Below are positions 47,511 through 59,000 of a DNA stretch of 64,000 nt, piece after piece. The notes beneath the pieces are model-generated. The model saw only the letters and a list, made by a program, of their open reading frames with translations, was not told the origin of the DNA and searched no databases. How positions within the stretch are numbered: the stretch's first letter is position 1; each line of letters begins with the position of its first letter. Both the position numbers and the translations under genes were made by a program. The stretch comes from Desmodus rotundus (lineage: Eukaryota > Chordata > Mammalia > Chiroptera > Phyllostomidae). Where the stretch lies: NCBI RefSeq assembly GCF_022682495.2, contig NC_071390.1:100448294-100512293 (forward strand), written 5' to 3'.

Positions 47511-47659
47511 TGTTAAGATCCACTCATATGACCTCATGTTACCTTAATTACCTCTCTAAGGCCCCTGTCTCCAAATACAGTCACATTCTGAGGTACTGGG
47601 GGTGTGGACTTCCACATATAAATTGTCAGGGGAACACAATCAGCCCATAACACTTCCTA

Positions 47660-48622
47660 TCTGCATCACAGACCTGATGAAATTAGAGAATATTGAGGAA
47701 AACACTATGAGTGCAGTTACATCCTGTGCAAGAGGTTGTCTCTTAGGGTTGTTAAATTAGTCACATCTACCACTATTCTAAAATCATTTGTGAAATAAGT
47801 GGCTTGTAAGGAGAGATGTTAGTGTCTACTATTTTAGAGAACAGGGCCATGACGAGAACCAGATGACATGTTGACATTCATATCTGCAAACAAGGACTGT
47901 AGTTTAAATGTTAAAAATTCTCTAAATTCAAAACAATGAGAAGAGTAATCTAATTGATTAGTTCTAGAATATATACGGTTTTTTTGTTAAGCTAAGATAA
48001 CTTACAAAGAACATGGCAAAAATTATTCTAGAACAGAGTAGACTTGAAACTTAGCAGAGCCTTCTGGCATCAGTTTTTAGAAAACGTACAATGGATCACA
48101 GAACAAATAAACAGGGCTCACTATGTTTTGGCCACACTACTGTAAGCACAGCATGGTGTTCAAACCTTTGGTGTGTGCAGAAGAATAAAAAATAATCAGA
48201 TGTAGGGAAACAGATGTGTTCGTTATGATCAGTTAAGATGATTCATATGAAACTGGCCTTTCAATAGATTAAAAGAAATGGTGTAGTATCAACAATTCTA
48301 TGTGTCAACCCAACAAAAGAGAAAGTAGAGGATTTAGCAGTAGGTGAGGAAAAAGGGAAGCAGCTGGAAGCCATTATGACAGAAGATTAAAAGAGGGACT
48401 TTTGTCTTAAAATTGTTATACAATTCATATAGAATTACTTAACCCCAGCATTTCAAGTCTGATATCAAGAATAATATCGTCACGCCTTCCTCACCCTATT
48501 AATTTTATTTTTATATTATTAACTACTTGAATCTTCCAAGCAAGTTCCTGAAACAGGTCTGCTTTGCCCGGGTCACGGGCTGAAATGGACGCAGAGCGTT
48601 CACTCTCGGAGTGAAGAGGTTT
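47660..48622. other. Intergenic DNA upstream of the CYP2U1 CpG island
   Basis: About 1 kb of AT-rich sequence. No gene, named repeat or strong motif was seen. Confidence 0.5.
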
Positions 48623-48652
48623 CCCTGACCCTGACCCTGACCCTGACCCTGG
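48623..48652 (+). repeat. Short hexamer repeat (CCCTGA)4
   Basis: Four exact CCCTGA copies are followed by a variant CCCTGG. The tract marks the upstream edge of the CpG island. It resembles but does not equal the vertebrate telomere unit (CCCTAA). Confidence 0.95.
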
Positions 48653-48659
48653 CAAGTTC

Positions 48660-50080
48660 CAGAAACTTGACTCCACCACCCTACCGGCCACCATCCCCTG
48701 CCCATCCTTTCCGCGGCTTTGGCCACCTACGCCTACATGTTACGTTTCCGCCATCCTCCTGTCTTGGAAGGAGAGAAGGGACCTTTCTTCCTCCGAATCC
48801 CGATTTGGATAAAGAGGTAGCCCTGTCTGTTTGCCATCAAGGGGTGAGTCCGGGAGGAGCTGCTGGGGTGGAGGCTGAGTCACCTCAGGGACCGGCTTCC
48901 CCGGCAGGATTTAGACACCAGCGGGACACCCGAACGACCCCAGGAAGTCCAGGGAGCAACCAGAGCGCGAGAACGCGTCGCCTGCAAGCACCTCATCCGC
49001 AGGCCGGCCCGAAAGAAGGCGGCCATGGCGATCAGCGGGCAAAATGGCAGACGGCGCGCCCCGCCCGGTCACCGGACCTCAGCCGGTGCGCAGCGAGCAT
49101 GTCCGATTTTCCAACGGGTGTCGCTGTTTGGAGGAGGTGTGGAGAAAGGGGGGCGCGCAGCAGCCAATCGGGGGCGCCCTCCGCCACTCCTTCCGCCCCA
49201 GGCCCCGGCCGAGGCCGCGGCCGCGCATCTGCGTTCCCACTCCTGGAAGCGGAGCGCAGGCTGCCCGCTCCCGGGCCATGGCCGCCCCAGCGCCGCCGCC
49301 GCAGCCCCCAGCCCCCAGCGCCCTCCGGCCTCCGAGCGTGCTGCCCGCGCCGCCGGGACTGCTGCGGCTGGACCCCACGGGCGGCGCGCTGCTGCTGCTC
49401 GGCCTGGCCGCGCTGCTCGGCTGGAGCTGGCTGCGGCGGCGCCGGCCGCCGGGCATCCCCCCCGGGCCCGCGCCCTGGCCCGTGGTGGGCAACTTCGGCT
49501 TCGTGCTGCTGCCGCCCTTCCTTCGCGGGAAGAGCTGGGTGAGCCGCCGCGCGAGGGCCGCCGGCGTGGACCCTGCCTCCGTGGGCTCGCAGGTGCTGCT
49601 CACCGACCTGGCCCGCGTCTACGGGAACGTCTACAGCTTCTTCATCGGCCACTACCTGGTGGTCGTCCTCAACGACTTCCACAGCGTGCGCGAGGCGCTG
49701 GTGCAGCAGGCCGAGGTCTTCAGCGACCGCCCGCGGGTGCCGCTCGTCTCCCTCGTGACCAAGGAGAAGGGTGAGCTGGGCCGCGGGCCGTGGGCGCGCT
49801 CGAGGCTGCGGGGCTTGGGCCCCCTCCGTCCGCCCCGGCCCGCTGTCGCACCCCTGCATGCGGACCCAGGGGGTGGGCGCCGGGGGCGCCCCCCTTTCCC
49901 GCGTCTTTAAAATGCCATCCAGATGTAACTGACGAGTGACTCATTCCTGTGTCCAGATCGGAAGTAGGAAGCGCACCGGAAAACTCCGGATGTGCGGAGG
50001 GAGGAAGGGGGTGCCAGCAGGGTGCGAAGCCGGGCTGCGTCTCTCCAGCGGTATTCTCTCCTTCCCGGGACCAGGCCTCA
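48660..50080 (+). promoter_or_regulatory. CYP2U1: CpG island and promoter of CYP2U1
   Basis: CpG density rises sharply after about 48660, peaks between 49020 and 49860 and falls by about 50100, against a CpG-poor background. It covers the first coding exon. A CCAAT box (AGCCAATCGGGGG) lies near 49164, about 110 bp before the ATG. YY1-like ATGGC cores occur near 49024 and 49044. There is no convincing TATA box, so a dispersed CpG-island promoter is likely. Confidence 0.8.
49278..49770 (+). CDS. CYP2U1: CYP2U1 coding exon 1 (residues 1-164 and part of 165)
   Basis: ATG 49278 lies in a strong context (GCCATGG) and aligns with the human start by length: 26 residues precede GLLRLDP here and 25 in human. 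The exon encodes the proline-rich leader, membrane anchor, RRRR and proline hinge, and ends VTKEK-G split before donor GTGAGC. The same frame stays open upstream to an ATG at 49044, which I regard as UTR. Confidence 0.95.
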
Positions 50081-53000
50081 CTGGTCGGGCGGTGTCCCGG
50101 GAAGAAATGGGGCTGAGTGAGAAAGAGGGAGGAATATTTTTTCACTTTCTGAGTTTTGCGTGCAAGAGTTTAAGATATTTATTTTCCCATAAGATGAACA
50201 GTCCAGAAAACACGAGCCTATTGCGAGCCCGTTGGCTAACTTAATACACTGGGTTTGTAGCCGCTCTGATTCCTGCCTATGGGAATCTGATTTGGGCAAA
50301 TTTTCTGGGTTAGAAAACACCTTATCTGTTTCAATAGAATTTCACGTTTACTCTAACCCTACCTGCCTTTCTGATTTTCCCCTCTTTCCACTGTCCTTTT
50401 GCTTGCACATGTCAACCTACTCTAGGCACAATAAGCTGACTCCTACCAGGCTTGTGTCTGCTTCAGGCCACTGAGTTTGTCATCCTTGAGCCCAAAATAA
50501 CTTTTCACTTGACTGACTCCTCATCATCTCGCAGGCCAATTGTTGTCTTTTGGCCCTATTTTTGGCACTGTCCAGTACCACAACTTTTGTTTTTTTTCAC
50601 ATTCTTCATAAGATAAGCACTTGGAAAGTATTTAGCCTATTACCAAGTCCACCTACCATTGGAATGTGAGCTCTGTGGGGACAAAGATTTTGTTCATCTT
50701 GGTAACCACTGTTTGCCCACTAATTGGCACAGAGTAGGTAATCAAGAAGTGAATGAATGTGTGCATAATAGCGTTTGTTGACGCATTTACCACATCGTAT
50801 TGTAATTTGTGTTGCATGTCTGTCTTTTCCTGTACATTTTCCAAGGTAGGAATTAGATTTTCTTCTTCAAGGCCCTTCTTGGTGGATGTATAGTTTGACC
50901 AACAATTTACAATAAGACAGTTTCTAAGCCTTAGGTAGATCACACATTATTATCAGCTCCCTCTTTATTGAAGAAAGCACTGGGAGCCTGGGGAAAATTA
51001 AGAGCTTCGGTATCTCAGCTAACACATTCATTCCTCCAAGAGACAGGGTGTTTTAGGCAATGCTGCCCTTACTCTGGTGGATGTGTGTTGGACAAAATGT
51101 GCTGTGAAAGAACTGAGAAAATTTTCTATAGCTGATGAAGATGATGGGCAAGAAAAGGTAGAGGAAGAACCATGTATCACAAAGGAAATGCTTGTGGACT
51201 TCACTTGGAATAGAGAACAGATCGTTTCACTTTTTTTTTATTGGAACTTTTTCAAGAGTGAAGAAGTAGAGAGGAGAATGTGAGTTTATTTCTAGATGCC
51301 CATCAAGGAATGAAAGAGTAGATGAGTTCTCACTAGATTTCACAGGACAAGAGATGGATAGCTAATCAGCTGAGGAAGAGAGACCATTGAAGCTAAAGGT
51401 GGAGCAAGACTTGAGGAATTTCCAACCTATTTTGGCTAAATGTTTTCAGTGGCAAAATTATAAAATGTGAAGTTTTCCAGAAACAAGATGTGTAGACTGT
51501 TAGAGAAAAGACATGATGTTAGGGATTAGAAACCAATAACATTTTTAAATACTTAATTACAAGATATTTAAAATAATTTTGCTGCTAAAGATTAGCAGAA
51601 AAGGGAATGTTTCATAAACTGTGATGTGCATATAGCGGCTGGAAATAGTGATCACATTGCCAAAAAGGTCTAGAATGTGGGGAGGTTATTTATTGTATTT
51701 GCGTTTTTATCATACTTAGACCGCTCTGGCCAAGTGACTCGTTTGGTTGGAGTGTCGTCTCACCTACACCAAAAAGTTGCAGGTTCAGTCCCTGGTCAGG
51801 GCACATACAAGAATCAACCAGTGAATGCATAAATAAGTGGAACAAGAAATCAGTGCTTCTCTCTCTTCCTCTCCCTCTCTCTAAAATCAATCAATACATT
51901 TTTTAAAAAAACCCAACACTCAAATATTAGCCACTTCCAAGAATGTTCCCTCCTCTTTTTTTGCCTTGCCTAAACGTTATTTCCTCTTGAAGATAATTTA
52001 GGCCTTCTTGAAACACCCTCTTTAACCTTGCTGAAGTTATTTATGTCTGCTAAGAAGTGCTTTCATGCATCTCGTGAACAAATGAAGTATCAGCCCAGAT
52101 GACCTCTCTTCTGAGAAGCACTGCCTTCTCGGCTGACATGGTGTTCCTTCGTCTGTCTACATTGCAACTTCGATACACCTCCACCATACAACGTTCAATA
52201 CAATCTAACATACAACAGTGTATTAGGATTGTTGGTTTACCTCATTCCTCCCAAGACTGTAAGCATCCCAAGAACAGGGACTGTGTCTTCTAAATCTTCC
52301 TGCCCTTAGTATCTGGCACATGGAGACTCTAAATAAATATTTGAAAGCTGACAGAAAAAGGGCATTTTGCTACAGTATTTCTAAAATGCAGACGTGTAAT
52401 TGAAAAGATGGTGAGTAGATGATGTAGACTGAGGACCTAACAAAGGGAAAATAAAGTTCCTTGAGTAATAGGACAAAGCAGAAATGTCACATGTAATGTC
52501 TTATGTGATGCGAAGGTAGTTAGGATAAGTATCGAATCCTGGAGTTAGAGTGAGAGACCATATCTTCCCAAGAAAAGAGGAGGCCCAACAACACTTAATG
52601 AATGCTGCCTGCAGCAAAAGACTTGGCCATGGTTAAAAACAGGAAGAGTGACTAAGCTATGGTCACCTAGGAGATAGGTTATGGAGTTTTAGTAAATGAA
52701 GGCAGAGCTCTCTTTTGGGGAATTGTTGAAACATTTGTCTTGACAATCACACACCAAACCAGGGGGACTTTTAACAGAAGCATGTATTCCATCTGTGATG
52801 AAATGTATTTACAGTCCTGCACTACGGCATCTGAAGACAGGTGGACAAAGGATGGGCAAATGACTTCATAGACTGAAGGATGACAACCTTTAAGTGTCTA
52901 CAGTGGATAGTACTAGTGAGGCGTGGAACAGTTTACTCTGAAGAACATCTCAAAAGGCTCAGGAATTGGATACAGGGGTCAGTTAGTGGGCTAAAAACAG

Positions 53001-56000
53001 CCATTGTTTGATGCCTATAAACCATAGTATTTAGAGGAGTTCCTGTTACCACCCCAAGCCCTGCAGAAAATAGAAAGCAGATGCTCTGGACAACCTTGGG
53101 TTTTAGTGAACTCTTGGCCAGTTCAGGATGCAGCGTGGGGGAAGCAAGGTCAGAGGGATGTGGCCTTGTACCACACAAGATGAAAAGTTACCCCTAGACA
53201 AAGATAGGGCCCTTAAAGAGCTTAACTCAGTGAATTAGACAGTGAACACTCAACAAACCTGGCCACCAGTAAAAGAAAAGAAGGCAGTTTGCCTGTCTTG
53301 GCGTGAACACTGACAGAGAACATTTTCTTCCCCACCACTAGTCTCCGTTGCAAGTACTCTGCCATTTTAGTACAGAAGCTATAGACTATTATAAATGAGT
53401 TACGGTGACTCAGTAACCGGCTGTGTTCTAGTTGAACTTCATTTATTGACCCCGATATTTGAATTTCATATCATTTTCACATACCACCAGATACTCTTCA
53501 TATTTTTTCCCCAACTATGTAAAAATGGTAAAGCTGGTCCTAGCTCTGTGGCAATACAAAAAGAGGAGGCAGGCTAGTTTTGGGTTTGGGTCTCTTAATT
53601 TGCTAACCACTGAACTAGACATTGAGTTATCTTCTTAAAAATTTAAGGGTAAATACCCAACCTGTTTCTTTCACAGCCAAAGAAGGCAAGAAGAAAAGAG
53701 GAAAAAGAGAACAGATATAGCAGGACAGACAGACAGTGCAAAATGGTTTTAGGAATAGTAGTTATATTAAATGTAAATGGCCTATATTTACAGGCTCCGA
53801 GACTGCCAAAATGGATTTTTAAGAAAAACCCAAATATATGTTGTTTTAAAAGAGTCTGTCATCCCCCCCAAAAGGAGACATACCCCAAATACAAGGATAT
53901 GTTCAAGTTCAAAGTAAAAGAAAGGAAAAGAACATTATGCTAGTGAAATCATACTTGAGAAAGACAAGTATATTTTCACTCATATGAGGAATCTAATGAG
54001 CACACTGATCTAACAAGCAAAATAGAGACAGACTCATCCATAGAGAGCAGGCTGACAGCCCAGGGTGGGGTGTGTGACAGAGGGAAGGGAAGGCGTTAAG
54101 CAAAGGTGGGGGGGACTGGTGGACACTGACAATAGTGTGGTGATGATGGGGGAGGGAGTGGGAGGAGGTAGAAGGGGGCATAGGGAGTTTAAATGGTGAT
54201 GAAAAAAATAAATGAATAAAATTTTTAAATAGAAAATACTCTTAAAAGAAAAGCTGACATATTTTTGACAGAATATACTTTTGTCACACTAATTGTTAAG
54301 AATAAGAAGGGTATTTCCTGATGATGTTTTTCAAACAAGCAACACAGAATAATTCTAAACTTAAACATATCTAGCAATATTGTCTAGTGTATATATGTAC
54401 CTAACAACAGATACATAGATAGAGATATAAAACAGCTATGCCATTTATTTACATGTAACAAAACTCACAGAACTGCAAAAAGAAATTGACAAACAAACCA
54501 CTATAGCAGAGTATTTTAACATAAGTTTTGAGTAGTTGAGAAAACTGGCAGATAAAAAGTTTTGTAGGAACATAAAAGATTTGAGTCCAACAGTTATCAA
54601 GCTTTCTTTGTTGGAAGTATAAAGACCCTTATACACAAAATTGCTTGGATAAAAATTATTCTTAACTATTCAGAAGTTTCATTAAATTAATCACATACCA
54701 GGCTATAAAAAGCATGCTCATCAGTGTCAAAAATCAGTATGAGACAAATTGAGGTAGGTGTCAAAAGAGAAACACAACAGAAAAAGTTCTTTAAACTAAA
54801 CTGTAATGAAAATACATGCAAAAAATTCTTGTGGATTCAGCTTAAGAGGTACCAGAGGCAAAAAGCCTTAACTCATTTATTAAGATAATGGTGTGAAAAT
54901 TAGTGAGTTAGAAGAACAACTTTCTATATCCAAAAAAGAACAACAACAACAAAAATAAACTCAAAGAGAAAAAGAGGACCATGTCGTAATTTTAGACAAA
55001 TTCATCCACAGAGAAAGAGCACACCCTGGTTCATGTTAGGAGGCCAGTATATCCAGACAAGTACAGTATGTGAAAATTTACAGGCATTTTCATTCACAAA
55101 TATGAATTTTAAAAACAAATCCAATCAAAATTCCAAAGGCACTTTTAAAAAAATATAACTCGACCAGACGATTAAGTTTCATAAAAGAATAAAGAGCTGA
55201 GAATGATAAAAAACCATTTTAAACAAGGACATGGGGGTGGTGATGGGTAGGGCAGGGAAACATCTCCATGAGATACTAGATTAATTATAAAGATTTTGTA
55301 TATCTTATTATAAAGTAACAGTAATTATTTTTATTGTTCTACATCCCAGTTCCTGGCACATGGTAGGAACTCCGAAATATCTGTTAAGTGAATGAAGCAT
55401 GCCATTGAAGGTAGCAGAAATGGAGTAGATTAAAGTGAGAAAGGAGAAGAACTGACTGAAACAATAAAGCACACTATGGAAGGTAGGAGGATGAAACAAA
55501 TCACAGGAAACAAGGACTATCTGAGAGCAATACTGTTGGGTTTGGTGGTCGAAGATGTATAACGTAAGTGAGGGTCAAATAAGATGCAGTTGTGGATGAC
55601 CTCGAATTCAGATGTTTTCATCAGGGCTGTTGCCAACAACAGACATTTCAGATTTCCTGCCCGTTACTGGGTTCCAAACTTTGGTGTCCAGTGCTCTGAT
55701 CTAGTTGGACGGTTAATTTATTGGGCTCATATTTAACAAGCTCCTGCTTTGTGCCCAGCACGACACCAGAAGCTGGGATTTTCATGCTAAGCACCATCAG
55801 ATATTTTTCCTGCCCTCATATGCAATCTGCTACCATACTGATCCTTCTTCTGGGGATGTTCAGAGTATGGATGTATCCAGCCTGAAATATTTTCTAAGCC
55901 TGGATTCACTCATGAAAATAAGATGTTGAAATGTACACTAACTCTAGAAATTGAAAGTCATTGCTTTTCATTTCATCAGGAGTTAGTATCTATAATAATA

Positions 56001-59000
56001 AGCTGTACAGCAAAATTTTTCCCTGATCAAATTGCATGTGTTTTTGTTGTGAGAAACATATATGCTATCTTGACAACTCTACTTTGCTAATCATTTGTCT
56101 TGGCTGGTGATCCTTATCTCTGTATGAACTTTGCACTGGTGACTTGAGAAATACAGAATGCATTCCTGGTATGTCCTGGTGAGCATTAACGGACGTTGTT
56201 CTCTCTCTCACCTTTTCCCTCCCGTGTCCTTTTGCAGGGATTGTATTCGCACGTTATGGTCCAGTCTGGAGACAACAGAGGAAGTTCTCTCATTCCACTC
56301 TTCGTCATTTTGGCTTAGGAAAGCTTAGCTTGGAGCCCAAGGTCATCGAAGAGTTCAAATATGTGAAAGAGGAAATGCAAACGCGAGGAGGAGACCCCTT
56401 CAACCCCTTCCCCATTGTCAACAACGCCGTCTCTAACATCATCTGCTCCATGTGCTTTGGACAGCGCTTTGATTACACCAATAGTGAGTTTAAGAAAATG
56501 CTTAATTTTATGTCACGAGGGTTAGAAATCTGCCTGAACAGCCAGCTCCAACTGGTTAACATATGCTCCTGGTTTTATTACCTTCCCTTTGGACCCTTTA
56601 AGGAATTAAGACAAATTGAAAAGGATATTACCACTTTCCTTAAGAAAATCATCAAAGATCATCGAGAGTCTCTGGATGTTGAGAACCCTCAGGACTTCAT
56701 AGATATGTACCTTCTCCATGTGGAAGAAGAGAAGAAAAATAATAGCAATAGTAGTTTTAATGAAGATTACTTATTTTACATCATTGGGGATCTCTTCATT
56801 GCTGGGACTGATACCACAACTAACTCTCTGCTTTGGTGTCTTCTGTACATGTCACTGAACCCTGACATACAAGGTAATTAATGTTCCCTTCGTTCATGGC
56901 AAAACTGGGTTGCTGAAATTAGGATCACTCACCTCGGTGATGCTGTGGCTCCCAGCGCTAAGCAGTGTCTGCAGGCCAGACACCAAAATGGAAATCCTTG
57001 CATCTCACAGGGCTTGGTACGGTGTTAGCAGTGAAACGGCAGGTTTCTAATAGTGTCGTACTGCTTTAAGTCTCTAGAGGCGCTGACTCTCTCTGGAATC
57101 TGTGATGAAGAAAGAACTTCAGAGAGGAATAATAATTTTGGGCTGGAGGGGATCATAATGGTCATTGGAGCCTATTCATCTTATTTTGAAAATGGGGAAC
57201 AGAGGCCCAGAGAAGTTATGTGACTTTCACACGTTCACACAGCTAGTTCCACCACATTGATACCAACAGGCAGTGAATGCCAGTGGCCGTTCGTAGTGGA
57301 AGAACACAGGGGAGGATAATGTATTAGTTTTTATGGCTCCTATAACAGATAGTCTCAATCTTAGCATCTTAACACAAATTTGCTATAGTTCCGTTCGTTA
57401 AAAGCCTGATGCATGTCTCACTGGGCTAAAATCAAGATGTTGGCAGGGTTGCATTCCTTCTTGGAGGCTCTAGAGGAGAATCCACTTCCAGTTCCCTCCA
57501 TCTTTGCAGGCAGAAATGTTGTGTATCTGCCCACTCATCCATAGTCACATTTCCCTCTGACTCTAAACGCCACTGGGAGAACTTCTCTAATTTTAAAACC
57601 CAAGTAATTAGATTGGGCATACCCAGGCAATCCAGGATAATCTCCTTATCTGCAGGTCCTTAGTTTAATCACATCTGGCAAGACTCTTTGGCCAGGTAAG
57701 GTGGTGTATTTAGTATTTACAGGTTTCAGGATACTAGGTTGAGGACATCTTTAAAGGGGCAATTCTTTCCTAGTATAAATGGAATCGTACCTCCCAAGAG
57801 TTAGTCTGCTGCTGAGTAACACATTATCCCAACATTTAGCAGCTGAAAACAACAACATCGCACAAAGTTTCTGCAGATAAGGAATCTAGGAGTGTCTTAG
57901 CCTGGATGGTCTGGTTTAGGATTTCTCGTGAGGTTGTAGTCAAATCTGGCTGGGGTTGCAGTCATCTATAAACTTGACGGGGACTGAAGGATCCACCTCC
58001 AGGATGGCTTACCCGCTTGACTGCTGGCTGCAGGCCGTAGCACTTGGACCTTTTAATGGAGCTGCTTGACGTGGCCCCAGAGAGTGAATGGCCAAGACAG
58101 GAGCCACAGTGTCTTTTATAACCTAAGTTCACAGCTGATGTGCCAACTGTTCTCCCTTATTCTGTTGGTCACTTGGACCAACTTGGTACAAAGAGGGAGG
58201 GGACAGCATAAGAATGTGTAAACCAAGAGGCACAGGGGTCGTTGAGGGCCACATAGGGCTACCACACATTGTCACCCACAAAAGCTTAGGGAGTCAGTCC
58301 GATGTTCATAGGAGAGAACGGTTCAGAGGGCTCCTGAATACAGAGTGCTTCCTCCTCTGCCCTCCACCTGTTCTGTTATCTGTCAAAGTCACAGAGTGGC
58401 GCAGGGTCCCTGGACTACCTGACCAATGCTGCACTTCACGCAGGACGGCTCAGGCCGGTACTGCCAAGTTACCGGCGGTGGGTTTATGGTGATGGAAAGT
58501 GGGCGTCAGGGGCAGTCTCAACTCACTCCTGGCTCTTCCCCTGCTTATTCCTTCCTTTTTTGTATAGACAAGGTTCATGAAGAAATCGAAAGGGTCGTTG
58601 GTGCTGACCGAGCCCCTTCCCTCACTGACAAGGCCCGGATGCCCTACACAGAAGCCACCATCATGGAGGTCCAGAGGCTGACTATGGTAGTGCCACTTGC
58701 CATTCCTCACATGACCTCAGAGAAAACAGGCAAGTCTCTGGGCTTCCTCCTTCGAATGCCCTTCTGGGAAGCCCAGCCCCTTAATCCAGAAGAGCTGAGG
58801 TGAAGGTATGGTGACCCTCATCCAGCTTGATCCTTCTGATGGTTTAGCCTCATGTCATGGACGATCAAATGCCCAGGGAATGCTTCAGTCCAAGTTGTTC
58901 ATTATTTATTGTCCGGCATTCCGGCGCAGCTTCGCTTGGTAAACAGCTCTCTAGTCTTCAGAGCACCGACGCTCACCCTGGTCAAACAAATTGTGCCGCC

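Larger units (their letters stand above)
43937..47652 (+). mobile_element. MaLR-type LTR split by a 3.5-kb insertion
   Basis: The left piece (43937-43968) starts TGTATTAGTTTGCTAATGCT, the 5' end of an MST/MLT1-type LTR. The right piece (about 47515-47652) carries AATACAGTCACATTCTGAGG and ends CAGCCCATAACA, the 3' end of the same LTR type. The 5-bp sequence CTTCC flanks both outer ends (43932-43936 and 47653-47657), as expected for one target-site duplication. The sequence in between is therefore a later insertion or replacement. Confidence 0.75.
49771..56237 (+). other. CYP2U1: CYP2U1 intron 1
   Basis: This is a GT-AG intron (GTGAGC to TTTTGCAG) of 6467 bp. The first 300 bp still belong to the CpG island. 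It contains two L2 pieces, a Ves SINE and a nested L1 complex. The stretches 50760-51715, 52350-53655 and 55300-56230 show no gene, apart from a small L2/MIR-like tail near 55340-55400. Confidence 0.85.
56874..58567 (+). other. CYP2U1: CYP2U1 intron 2
   Basis: This is a GT-AG intron (GTAATT to TGTATAG) of 1694 bp. It contains a MIR and two adjacent MaLR LTRs and little unique sequence. Confidence 0.85.

Noticed and set aside
48623..48652. Interstitial telomere repeat
   Set aside because: The unit is CCCTGA, not CCCTAA, and only four copies are present, so a chromosome-fusion interpretation is not supported.
48667..49542. Long + strand open frame (about 290 codons) overlapping the CpG island in another frame
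   Set aside because: It is GC-driven, out of frame with CYP2U1, low in complexity and resembles no protein. High GC content removes stop codons.
49032..49859. Long minus-strand open frame (about 275 codons) opposite CYP2U1 exon 1
   Set aside because: It mirrors the coding exon in a GC-rich island, with Ala/Arg/Pro-rich composition and no recognised domain. It is a shadow of CYP2U1.
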